Shown: positions 1-6,135, counted from the first letter of the stretch. The stretch is DNA of 8,190 nucleotides from Candidatus Pacearchaeota archaeon (GCA_002686195.1 NZAS01000172.1:1-8190); one strand, 5' to 3'. Notes: generated by a model from the sequence alone, not told the origin. Translations and numbers: made by a program.

Positions 1-38
1 AGGCTATTGCATGGTATTTGGATATTTTTGATAATTAA
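1..38 (+). CDS. Possible 3' end of an upstream gene (partial)
   Basis: The reading frame starting at base 3 is open to a TAA at 36-38 and would encode a tail ending WYLDIFDN, finishing 2 nt before the next ATG. That spacing fits the tight packing elsewhere. Another frame is open from base 1 to a TGA at 46-48, giving a short overlap with the next gene, so the frame is not certain. Too little sequence is present to suggest a product. Confidence 0.3.
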   Translation, partial: AIAWYLDIFDN

Positions 39-40
39 AA

Positions 41-2020
41 ATGAATGATTTAGAAATAGTATGGGTGTTTGAAAAGTATGTTAATGGAGGGGCGTTCACT
101 AGCGCCTGGCATCTTTATAATGCTTTTTTAAAATATAAACCAAATATAAAACATAAGATTTACGTCTGTCCATTAAATGGTGCTTTTAATAAGAAGAAAA
201 AATGGGCTTTTAAGCATGAAGTTGGGACAATAAGGCAGTTAAGGAAATATTTACAGTCGGATGGGTCCAAAAAGGTATGTTTTATACACAAACTAATGAA
301 TACAAAGATTGATAGATACTTGAAGGGGATCAAGCTAGCATGTCCCACATATGTTATTAATCACACGTATAGCAAAAGAGCTGTAAAATATGGACCATGT
401 GATGGGGTAATTTCCGTATCCAAACTTATGATGAAAGAACAAAAGGCAATGAATAGCTCTCTTAATCATTTTTGTATACACAACTCTATTGATAGCAGTT
501 TATTTAAAGATATTTCAGCTTTCAATCAAGAAGATAGGTCTGATTATTTTGTGACTGGCAGAATAAATGCTATTAATGCAATAAAATACAGTAATCGTTG
601 GATGAAGTATATATATAATACCAGTTTTAACAAACCATTATTGCACGATTATATTGGAAGCGGTTCATCTTTAATGAAATCTGCAAAATCTATAGTTGCT
701 AACAATGAAGATTCAACCAACAAGATTGTCATGCATGGACAAATAAATAAAGTACAAAAGAAAATATCAATATTAAAATCTTGGGATGTATTTTTTTATC
801 ATATCAATCGCCATGAAGGAACATCAATGTCTGTACTTGAGGCTCTGTCTTTAGGGGTTCCTGTCGTGTGTTCTAATCATCACGGTAATAATGAGATTAT
901 AAAAGATGGAGTTAATGGATATGTGTTTAAGGATCTTAATAATGCTACAAAAATTATTAATAAACTAATTGACGAACCAGATAGGCTGGATAAATTAAAA
1001 AAGTCTACTATTGAACATTTTAATAATAATTTGTCAAGTGAGGTGTGGGTAAATAAATATATAGACGTTATTAAAAATAGCTATAAATTATCTGAGTCGG
1101 GAAGAGTAATTAGAAGTCACAAGAAAAAAAATACTCCGGACAGGTACACGAACTTCCCATTGTCTCGTTCGGGTAAAAAAGAAAAAACAAAATCCAAAAA
1201 GAAGCCAAAATCCAAAAAAAGAAACACTAAAACCAAGTCAAGATCTGGAGTTGCTTCTGGAAAAAAATTCACCATATTAAGTACGTTCTCTAATTTTGCA
1301 AACTTCGCTGATGAATGGTTTGATTCTATATTACATCAATCGTATAGACCGTTAGAGGTTGTTGTCGTAGACGATTGTTCTAAAGACGGCGGATATGATA
1401 AGCTTAAGTCTTTCTCTAAGATTGCAAAGAGAAAAGGAATAGAGTATGTCGTTTACAGGAATAGCAAAAAATTACATTGTGGTTCATCGTACTACGAGGC
1501 TTTTAAGTTAGCATCGGGAGATTATTTTGGAATATTAGACGGAGACGATCAATTAGTTGATGATGCCGTTAATGTCATAATGGAACAATATCAAAAGAGA
1601 CCAAAAATAGATTACATCTACAGTCAGTTTATCTACTGCGACCATAAGATGAAGCAGACTAAGAGAACTGGATTTTGTTCTTCTCCGATAGAAGGTAAAG
1701 ATTTGTTAAGTAGTGAGCTAAGTAGATCAAAAAGACACTGTTATTCTCATTGGAGAACATTTAAGAGATTTCCTAAGGTTGAAAAGATTTTTTATATTGG
1801 TGGTAAAAGATCAGTCGATAAATTTATGGGATACAGACTGGAGGAGTGGGGGAATGGAATGTTTTTTGATAGAGTTTTATATAAGTACAGAAAGCCTCAT
1901 AATAAGTCGATAACTAAAGCAGGTGGACAAATTTCTGAATGGAAAAAGGTCCGAAGCAAAGCTCATAAGAGAAGAAAGAAGTATAGTTTAAAGCCAAAGA
2001 GTATTATTACAGTGAAATGA
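41..2020 (+). CDS. Bifunctional glycosyltransferase, GT4-like domain fused to GT2-like domain
   Basis: The 659-residue protein has two transferase modules. The N-terminal one (about 1-355) is GT-B/GT4-like: a Gly-Gly loop after the first strand (YVNGGAFTS, 13-21) and the E-x7-E signature HEGTSMSVLEALSLGVPVV, with E259 and E267. The C-terminal one (about 410-630) is GT-A/GT2-like: TILSTFSNF at 411, the nucleotide-binding VVVDDCS at 441-447, a metal-binding DGDD at 500-503 and the late RVLYKYRKPHNKS motif. Between them, about residues 358-409 form a Lys/Arg/Ser-rich linker, and the last 25 residues are also basic. In these families the domains transfer sugars from nucleotide-sugar donors; acceptor and sugars cannot be read here. 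Targets could be host surface glycan, virion protein or modified DNA bases. There is no signal peptide or membrane segment. The start has no Shine-Dalgarno but lies just before the conserved first strand. Its end overlaps the next gene by ATGA. Confidence 0.88.
   Translation: MNDLEIVWVFEKYVNGGAFTSAWHLYNAFLKYKPNIKHKIYVCPLNGAFNKKKKWAFKHEVGTIRQLRKYLQSDGSKKVCFIHKLMNTKIDRYLKGIKLACPTYVINHTYSKRAVKYGPCDGVISVSKLMMKEQKAMNSSLNHFCIHNSIDSSLFKDISAFNQEDRSDYFVTGRINAINAIKYSNRWMKYIYNTSFNKPLLHDYIGSGSSLMKSAKSIVANNEDSTNKIVMHGQINKVQKKISILKSWDVFFYHINRHEGTSMSVLEALSLGVPVVCSNHHGNNEIIKDGVNGYVFKDLNNATKIINKLIDEPDRLDKLKKSTIEHFNNNLSSEVWVNKYIDVIKNSYKLSESGRVIRSHKKKNTPDRYTNFPLSRSGKKEKTKSKKKPKSKKRNTKTKSRSGVASGKKFTILSTFSNFANFADEWFDSILHQSYRPLEVVVVDDCSKDGGYDKLKSFSKIAKRKGIEYVVYRNSKKLHCGSSYYEAFKLASGDYFGILDGDDQLVDDAVNVIMEQYQKRPKIDYIYSQFIYCDHKMKQTKRTGFCSSPIEGKDLLSSELSRSKRHCYSHWRTFKRFPKVEKIFYIGGKRSVDKFMGYRLEEWGNGMFFDRVLYKYRKPHNKSITKAGGQISEWKKVRSKAHKRRKKYSLKPKSIITVK
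1188..1223 (+). repeat. Imperfect 18-bp tandem duplication in the Lys-rich linker
   Basis: Two adjacent 18-bp units beginning CAAAATCC differ only near their ends (AAAAAGAAGC versus AAAAAAAGAA) and encode successive Lys-Ser-Lys-Lys type segments of the linker joining the two glycosyltransferase domains. This looks like local slippage expansion of a low-complexity coding region. Runs of A8 (1124-1131) and A7 (1214-1220, 1261-1267) lie in or beside the same linker. Confidence 0.6.
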
Positions 2021-2334
2021 AACCCAGAAGAAGAAGCAAAAAAAAGAAAGAGCCAAAATTCAAGAGAATAAAAGGAAAAGTCGTATATCGTGATTTGCAA
2101 GAAATTCTAAAGAAGATTCACAACTTTCAAAATATGAATAAAAAGATAGATTTTTTTGTGGACGACGATATTGCTCCAATTGTTGAAAATATACTAAAAG
2201 ATGCCAATTTGTGCTTTGATAGAACTAAAGTATATAAGTTGGAAAAGTTTATATTGAAGCCAAGGAGTGATGGTGACGGTAATTTTCCAAAAGAATTTGA
2301 TGAATTTTTTAGTCTTTTTAAATTGGAGAAATAA
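2017..2334 (+). CDS. Unknown protein with a strongly basic N terminus
   Basis: I do not recognise this 105-residue protein. Residues 1-25 are very basic (MKPRRRSKKKKEP then KFKRIKGK). The remainder is mixed alpha/beta-looking and more acidic, with a VDDDIAPIVENIL stretch and a Phe-rich end (EFDEFFSLFKLEK). There is no signal peptide or membrane segment. The ATG overlaps the stop of the glycosyltransferase gene as ATGA and has no separate Shine-Dalgarno, which suggests translational coupling. The basic N terminus resembles the basic tail and linker of the glycosyltransferase just upstream; a partner or nucleic-acid-contact role is possible but only an inference. Confidence 0.75.
   Translation: MKPRRRSKKKKEPKFKRIKGKVVYRDLQEILKKIHNFQNMNKKIDFFVDDDIAPIVENILKDANLCFDRTKVYKLEKFILKPRSDGDGNFPKEFDEFFSLFKLEK
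2325..2328 (+). promoter_or_regulatory. Shine-Dalgarno GGAG for the gene at 2335
   Basis: GGAG lies 6 nt before the ATG at 2335, inside the last codons of the preceding gene, and supports that start even though stop and start codons directly abut. Confidence 0.6.
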
Positions 2335-2658
2335 ATGATATTTGAGATTAATGCTTACGTGAACGACGAGGGATCAAAGATAGAGCAGCTTATACCGATT
2401 GAGTCCCAAGAGGTGAATAGTGATGAAGAGAAGAACAATAATATATCTCAGTTTGTTGGTGTGGCTCACATGGTTAGTGATTATGCCACAACAGAGGTTA
2501 GATTCCCCATTGAGAATGTATCATCCCTTAAGGAAGCATTTGCTGGATTTGAAAACAGCTTAAATTCTTTTATGGAAGAAATGAAGTCTCAAATGGCTGA
2601 GCAATCTTCAAAACCAGAGATTATTGTACCTGATGCGACAGTTCCTGATATTTTATAA
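2335..2658 (+). CDS. Small acidic protein of unknown function
   Basis: I do not recognise this 107-residue protein. It is acidic and probably soluble. An N-terminal strand (MIFEINAYV) leads into a charged, Glu/Asn-rich stretch (about 20-37), then a central segment VGVAHMVSDYATTEVRFPI. Residues about 62-90 are probably helical (SLKEAFAGFENSLNSFMEEMKSQM) and could form a short coiled coil. The tail is extended and hydrophobic, with a VPD motif repeated (IIVPDATVPDIL), which could be a short peptide that docks on a partner; that is inference. The ATG follows the preceding TAA with no gap and has a GGAG 6 nt upstream. Confidence 0.75.
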   Translation: MIFEINAYVNDEGSKIEQLIPIESQEVNSDEEKNNNISQFVGVAHMVSDYATTEVRFPIENVSSLKEAFAGFENSLNSFMEEMKSQMAEQSSKPEIIVPDATVPDIL

Positions 2659-2675
2659 AAAAACAATACATAACA

Positions 2676-3305
2676 ATGAGAGTGGCAGTTACATCTGATT
2701 TATATACTGGATTATTTGATTTTCAAGAAAACGTAGATTTATTTATTATATGTGGGAACATCTGCCCAATATGGGACAAAGAAGCTATAACATATAATAT
2801 TGTCAACCAAACCGAGTGGATTGAGAAAGAACTTAATCCATGGCTTGGTAGGCTAAATACAGATAATATTCTTGCAATTGGGGGTCCCAATGATTTTGTC
2901 GCACAGCATTATGGTAGTAATTTTTCATTTTATTTAAATGCAAATTACATTCAAGATGAACCAATTACATTTAGCGGTACAACTTTTTATGGGATGCCAT
3001 GGATCCCATCTCACTATGTTGATAGTCATTATCAGTGCGCTTTTAAAAGCAGAAGCGGAGAGTTATTTAAGATTGCCCTGGATTCTATTAACAATAATAT
3101 AGATGTTTTATTGACATATGTTGCTCCAAGAACATCTTCAGATGTGAAGGGTGAAAATAGAGGGGATGTTTTTCTTAGCAATAGGATTAAAGAGCTTAAA
3201 AAACTAAAACTTTGCGCGTACGGGATATCAAGTTGTGAGAAAGACACTACTATAATAAAGAAGTCTAGAACTAATGATTCTTCATATAGAATTTTTAATA
3301 TTTAG
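2676..3305 (+). CDS. MPPED-like calcineurin-type phosphoesterase, apparently lacking its metal site
   Basis: The 209-residue protein follows the order of MPPED1/MPPED2-type metallophosphoesterases: a first strand ending TSD (6-8), DLFIICGN (21-28), a WLGRL segment (56-60), AIGGPND (67-73), a YGMPWIP segment (105-111) like the family's YGSPW-P, an AFKSRSG segment (122-128), DVLLTYVAP (143-151) and a late YGISS (182-186). Known family members bind two metals through D-x-H, GD, GNH, TH and GH-x-H. Here D8 remains, but Y10, N28, P71-N72, Y148 and S185-S186 stand in the other ligand positions. I therefore infer the fold is kept and hydrolysis is lost or greatly changed. No signal peptide. No Shine-Dalgarno is visible in the A-rich 17-nt gap before the ATG. 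Family assignment is by eye; the degeneracy follows from the same alignment. Confidence 0.62.
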   Translation: MRVAVTSDLYTGLFDFQENVDLFIICGNICPIWDKEAITYNIVNQTEWIEKELNPWLGRLNTDNILAIGGPNDFVAQHYGSNFSFYLNANYIQDEPITFSGTTFYGMPWIPSHYVDSHYQCAFKSRSGELFKIALDSINNNIDVLLTYVAPRTSSDVKGENRGDVFLSNRIKELKKLKLCAYGISSCEKDTTIIKKSRTNDSSYRIFNI

Positions 3306-3317
3306 AAAAGAAAAGAA

Positions 3318-3325
3318 AAGGAAAG
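3318..3325 (+). promoter_or_regulatory. Shine-Dalgarno-like AAGGAAAG deciding the start at 3328
   Basis: AAGGA ends 5 nt before the ATG at 3328, at the end of a purine tract containing three AAAAG units (3306-3320). An in-frame ATG at 3274 would overlap the upstream gene by 32 nt and translate this purine tract as a Lys/Arg-rich leader, so 3328 is the better start. Confidence 0.65.
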
Positions 3326-3327
3326 AT

Positions 3328-3678
3328 ATGAGATACGAAGAGTTAATTAAGGCAGTAATTGGCAAGCCATCTAAGGAGCTTAAAGAGAATAGTCCTCAAG
3401 ATTATGAGGGTGCAATTGGAATTTCAATTATGAATTCAATTAAGAATAGAATTCCAATTAGTCTTGCAGCCCTTGCAAAGGCTATGTCTCTTCCTATTGG
3501 AGAGATAAAACCAGCATTTAACAGGCTTAGTGCGAACGGTATGTTTTTACCATACAAGTGGAGTATGGATAGCTTTATATTAAATTCAGACAATATAAAA
3601 ACAGACGTTTATATGCAGAAGAAGTGGTGTACAATCGCAGCAATTGCAAGCGGAATTACTGGAAATGTTGACATATGA
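3328..3678 (+). CDS. Small protein with a possible helix-turn-helix, function unknown
   Basis: From the ATG at 3328 the product is 116 residues. The centre (about 46-80: ISLAALAKAMSLPIGEIKPA then FNRLSANGMFLPY) reads like a winged-helix or MarR/GntR-type segment: a helix with spaced alanines, a turn around SLPIG, a second helix and then a strand-like end. The N-terminal part (RYEELIKAVIGKPSKELKEN) is a likely helix. The C terminus is small-residue rich (TIAAIASGITGNVDI). I infer possible DNA binding, perhaps as a small regulator or accessory factor, but no named family is recognised. The gene overlaps the following one by ATGA at 3675-3678, so the two are probably translated together. Confidence 0.7.
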   Translation: MRYEELIKAVIGKPSKELKENSPQDYEGAIGISIMNSIKNRIPISLAALAKAMSLPIGEIKPAFNRLSANGMFLPYKWSMDSFILNSDNIKTDVYMQKKWCTIAAIASGITGNVDI

Positions 3679-4181
3679 AGACAGAGAGAAAAATAGCATG
3701 TACACTGGTGAATTCTTATAAGTGGTTTTCTGATAAGATGTTTGATCCAGATGTACTGAGAAGGTCATTTGTCGAACAGAACTCTGACGGAAGTCTTCCC
3801 AGTGTGATGTCAGATATTTTTCTGACATGGGTCGATACGGTTGTGGAATCCGTATCTGAGAATAGAGTAAACACTCAATCAGATAATATATTGGATTTAA
3901 TATCAGATCTAGAGTGTATTATGCTTAATAATTTCACAGATGAAGAACGTGTAGAGTTGGTAGCCATAATCAATAGCGATATTATGAAAAAATTTCTAGG
4001 GATAGATAAGATCTACGATGCAATCTTTAATTCAAAAAAAGAGATACAGTCAAAGATCATGAGTGCAATTTACTCTGAAGAAAACGACAGAAAATTTAGA
4101 AGTCGTATTTCAGAAATGTTTCCAGACATAGAGCTTGGTCCGGATGGCTATGGCTTTGATATGGACAAAGATTCTTTTTAA
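3675..4181 (+). CDS. Unknown, mostly helical protein with an acidic, Phe-ending tail
   Basis: I do not recognise this 168-residue protein. Its sequence suggests a nearly all-helical soluble protein: a WFSDKMFDPDVLRRSF segment near the N terminus, a long helix with IFLTWVDTVVESV, and NFTDEERVELVAIINSDIMKKFLGI in the middle. The last 18 or so residues are acidic and glycine/aromatic containing, ending GFDMDKDSF. An acidic tail ending in Phe recalls the protein-docking tip of single-stranded-DNA-binding proteins, but no OB-fold is evident, so the similarity may be chance. Its start overlaps the preceding stop as ATGA. Its TAA stop overlaps the strong Shine-Dalgarno of the next gene. Confidence 0.75.
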   Translation: MKTERKIACTLVNSYKWFSDKMFDPDVLRRSFVEQNSDGSLPSVMSDIFLTWVDTVVESVSENRVNTQSDNILDLISDLECIMLNNFTDEERVELVAIINSDIMKKFLGIDKIYDAIFNSKKEIQSKIMSAIYSEENDRKFRSRISEMFPDIELGPDGYGFDMDKDSF

Positions 4182-4185
4182 GGAG
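4180..4185 (+). promoter_or_regulatory. Strong Shine-Dalgarno AAGGAG for the gene at 4193
   Basis: A consensus AAGGAG lies 7 nt before the ATG. It is the best ribosome binding site in the window and shares two bases with the TAA stop of the preceding gene. Confidence 0.85.
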
Positions 4186-4192
4186 TTTTAAA

Positions 4193-4405
4193 ATGCGTAT
4201 TTATAGAAGAGTTGTTAACCCTAAGCGCCATACTGTAGGTTATATGGTTAGTGGTCACGGAAAGGTGACTCGTAATCAGGCTGTTAAGATGGCGAATAAA
4301 GGTGATATTAGTGGAGTTCGTATTGCTCGCGGACAATCAGGTAAGTATCTTGTAAGCACTACGTCAAAGAGCTTGTATGAGCTTCCCATTACAGTTGAGG
4401 GGTGA
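4193..4405 (+). CDS. Short DUF3892-like protein, probably highly expressed
   Basis: The 70-residue basic protein has the pattern of small DUF3892-type proteins: a strand, then VTRNQAVKMANKGD (an 'x-R-x-x-A-V-x-x-I-x-x-G' helix), a GVRIARG strand, KYLVSTTSK and a final YELPI. The function of that family is unknown; the match is by pattern only. The gene stands out in expression signals: a consensus AAGGAG, five of its seven arginines encoded by CGT/CGC while neighbours use almost only AGA/AGG, many GGT and GTT codons, and an intrinsic terminator 20 nt after the stop. I infer strong expression, or a different origin from its AT-rich neighbours. There is no cysteine, signal peptide or membrane segment. 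Confidence 0.72.
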   Translation: MRIYRRVVNPKRHTVGYMVSGHGKVTRNQAVKMANKGDISGVRIARGQSGKYLVSTTSKSLYELPITVEG

Positions 4406-4425
4406 CACTTTGGTTATTTCTCATT

Positions 4426-4465
4426 ACAAAAGAAGAGACTGAGCATGCTCAGTCTCTTCTTTTGT
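4426..4465 (+). terminator. Perfect 40-bp palindrome, likely bidirectional intrinsic terminator
   Basis: The half-site ACAAAAGAAGAGACTGAGCA is followed immediately by its exact reverse complement. In RNA it folds as a long stem with a GC-richer core (GAGACTGAG/CTCAGTCTC) around a CATG loop, preceded by an A-rich arm and followed by a U-rich arm (CUUCUUUUGU). This is the usual form of a rho-independent terminator, and because it is symmetric it could act from both directions, although no gene on the minus strand needs it here. It lies 20 nt past the stop of the gene at 4193-4405 and 7 nt before the next ATG. It occupies most of the only sizeable intergenic gap (67 nt). Confidence 0.85.
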
Positions 4466-4472
4466 CAAAAAA

Positions 4473-5246
4473 ATGACAACTATAAAGATTGACAATAATA
4501 AGATAATTGTAGACGACAGAAATACTGGTATTGTGTTATCTGATTTTCACCTAGATAGCAATGTTGGTAACTGTAGCCTTGTTGGGTTGAGGAATATATC
4601 AAAGCCAATTCTAAATAAGATGTTTATGAATATTAAAGTGTATTCTTATATAAAGATTACGACCAATGAATGTATATATCCACTTAGTGGGCTTATTTTA
4701 TCTTTATTATCAATCTCATCAAAAATAAAACTTAGAGTGTGTGTAAGTTCTTATGATGGAAATGATGTTTTTCATAAGTTAGATCATGAATTGATATTAA
4801 GACTAAGATATATGACCCTATTTGAGGCTTTGCTCGATAGGGTTTTTAGATCAAAAAATAATTTAATTGACTATCTTCTTTGTGATTATTGTTATTATAA
4901 TATATTTCTGTCCAAGTCTCCATCGTGCAATATTTGTGACTCGTTTTTTGATTATTTTGACGATATATTAGATGGAAAAATGATTACAAAAGAATACCTC
5001 TCTAAAATGATAAATAAAGATAATGCAATTAGGTTGACCATGAACGATAATGGTGCACTAGTTCCTTCTCGCCTGTCTATTGACAGGTATGGGTGGGTAA
5101 GCGGTAAATTTCATGATCACTTTATCTTTTTAAGAGATATCATTAGAAACAATATGGACTTAAAAATAAGCAACCATTTGCTTGGCTTTGATCCATCAGT
5201 AGATTTTAATTTTAAAGAAATTGCGTCTGAGGCTTTAATATATTAA
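4473..5246 (+). CDS. Unknown 257-residue protein with two CxxC pairs
   Basis: I do not recognise this protein. The N terminus (TIKIDNNKIIVDDRNTGIVLSDF) suggests beta strands. The middle is Leu/Ile rich (PLSGLILSLLSISSKIKLRV) but looks more like a buried core than a clear membrane helix. Residues C137/C140 and C152/C155 form CxxC-x11-CxxC, spacing compatible with a small zinc-binding knuckle; this is the only direct functional hint. The C-terminal third includes a RYGWVSGKFHDHF segment with aromatic and histidine residues. The ATG follows the terminator palindrome by 7 nt with no Shine-Dalgarno and no room for a promoter after the hairpin. The next in-frame Met is about residue 50, which would discard plausible protein sequence, so I keep 4473. 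Confidence 0.7.
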   Translation: MTTIKIDNNKIIVDDRNTGIVLSDFHLDSNVGNCSLVGLRNISKPILNKMFMNIKVYSYIKITTNECIYPLSGLILSLLSISSKIKLRVCVSSYDGNDVFHKLDHELILRLRYMTLFEALLDRVFRSKNNLIDYLLCDYCYYNIFLSKSPSCNICDSFFDYFDDILDGKMITKEYLSKMINKDNAIRLTMNDNGALVPSRLSIDRYGWVSGKFHDHFIFLRDIIRNNMDLKISNHLLGFDPSVDFNFKEIASEALIY

Positions 5247-5248
5247 GT

Positions 5249-5680
5249 ATGGTAAAGCTAAAGCCACAATATATAGAGCTTGACGATTTTTATCAGATTT
5301 CAAATCAGCTATCTGATAGGCATTTTGATTTATTCGGACCTAGGTCTGAGTGTAGGATGAAGGCGTATGCTATCTGTAACAAATCAAGACAAGACGATAG
5401 TCAGCCATGGTGGAATATTATACAGGTTAGAGATCCTTTATGTGATATTTTTGAGGTAGACTATGTTTTTAAGCTATTCTTAAGTGATTGGGAATCTATG
5501 TCAGATGTAAATAAATATTTATTAGTCGCAGATGCTCTTCTGTCAATAGACCCAGTTAATGAAAGGGTTAAGAAGTTTGATGTTCAGGATCATTCTTTAA
5601 TGATTAGGAATTTTGGTTTAGATTATTTGGAAAGCGGAGATGCACCAGATATTCTAAAAGATACATTTATATGGAAATAA
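5249..5680 (+). CDS. Protein resembling phage putative metallopeptidases, without the zinc motif
   Basis: The 143-residue protein lies 2 nt after the preceding stop and has no Shine-Dalgarno. Its second half matches by eye the pattern of small phage putative metallopeptidases: a hydrophobic strand and W (YVFKLFLSDWESM, 72-84), a helix equivalent to ALVDHELCH, then a 'HDVEEF..VIERHGLW'-like segment. Here the helix reads LLVADALLSI (91-100), so both His and the catalytic Glu of HExxH-like motif are absent, and the later segment reads KFDVQDHSLMIRNFGLDYL (109-127). If the homology is right, the fold persists without protease activity. The N-terminal half (ELDDFYQISNQLSDRHFDLF and the WWNIIQV strand) is less informative. 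The assignment is tentative; it could also be an unrelated protein with similar secondary structure. Confidence 0.68.
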   Translation: MVKLKPQYIELDDFYQISNQLSDRHFDLFGPRSECRMKAYAICNKSRQDDSQPWWNIIQVRDPLCDIFEVDYVFKLFLSDWESMSDVNKYLLVADALLSIDPVNERVKKFDVQDHSLMIRNFGLDYLESGDAPDILKDTFIWK

Positions 5681-5682
5681 GG
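5678..5682 (+). promoter_or_regulatory. Weak Shine-Dalgarno TAAGG for the gene at 5691
   Basis: TAAGG, overlapping the stop of the preceding gene, lies 8 nt before the ATG at 5691 and supports that start. Confidence 0.5.
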
Positions 5683-5690
5683 TTATTATT

Positions 5691-6116
5691 ATGATTGAAT
5701 TATGGATAAGAGATGAATACGGACAGGCTTCTATTATAGATAGATCTGACGATCCCTCTGCTTTGTTTAGAAAAGCCATGGATAAATTAGAGGATGAAAA
5801 TTTAGATAATGCACTGACAGCAGAGGAGACAGAAAAAAACTGGACATGTTATCTGCCAGTGTCAGTAGATGGTAGCGGAGATGTGATCTTAGAACACTTA
5901 TATTCAGGGTCGTCAAGCCCTGGTAGATATGATTTTATAGATCTATCTAACGGAAATGTTAGCAGGATTCCCGTTGATTCTTTAGATCTTAGAATGCTTG
6001 TTGGAAAAGTTGATGGAGAATATATTTCCGTAAAAGATCACAAGAGAAATCTGGTTGCTGACCTTAATAGTGAAACACTCAGATTAAAATCTTTTTTGTT
6101 TTTTAAAGAAAAGTAG
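5691..6116 (+). CDS. Unknown acidic protein
   Basis: I do not recognise this 141-residue protein. It is soluble and acidic. It begins with a strand and Asp-rich loop (MIELWIRDEYGQASIIDRSDDP), then a helix (SALFRKAMDKLEDENLDNAL) and a NWTCYLPV strand. The second half looks beta-rich (DVILEHLYSG, RYDFIDLSNGNVSRIPV, RMLVGKVDGEYISV) and ends in a basic, Phe-rich stretch (RLKSFLFFKEK). No catalytic motif, signal peptide or transmembrane helix is visible. It sits directly before the nucleotide kinase in the same orientation, so co-transcription is likely, but this does not by itself tell its job. Confidence 0.75.
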   Translation: MIELWIRDEYGQASIIDRSDDPSALFRKAMDKLEDENLDNALTAEETEKNWTCYLPVSVDGSGDVILEHLYSGSSSPGRYDFIDLSNGNVSRIPVDSLDLRMLVGKVDGEYISVKDHKRNLVADLNSETLRLKSFLFFKEK

Positions 6117-6120
6117 AAGA

Positions 6121-6125
6121 AAGGA
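6121..6125 (+). promoter_or_regulatory. Shine-Dalgarno AAGGA for the dNMP kinase gene
   Basis: AAGGA lies 10 nt before the ATG at 6136, a little longer than ideal. It is the only candidate in the short gap after the preceding TAG. Confidence 0.5.
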
Positions 6126-6135
6126 AGTTGGTCAG

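Noticed and set aside
160..348. Minus-strand open frame of about 62 codons
   Set aside because: It lies wholly inside the glycosyltransferase N-terminal domain, has no ribosome site and no recognisable protein pattern; it is a shadow of the real gene.
3274..3327. Upstream in-frame ATG at 3274 as start of the small HTH-like gene
   Set aside because: It would overlap the phosphoesterase-like gene by 32 nt and translate the purine-rich Shine-Dalgarno region as a Lys-rich leader; the ATG at 3328 has a well-placed AAGGA.
3032..3828. Three minus-strand open frames (3032-3247, 3402-3593, 3586-3828)
   Set aside because: Each lies opposite well-formed + strand genes with tight overlaps and gives low-complexity hydrophobic or serine-rich translations without start signals.
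4463..4478. TGTCA / TGACA inverted repeat around the start codon at 4473
   Set aside because: Only 5 bp per arm with an A6 spacer, overlapping the terminator arm; too short to call an operator.
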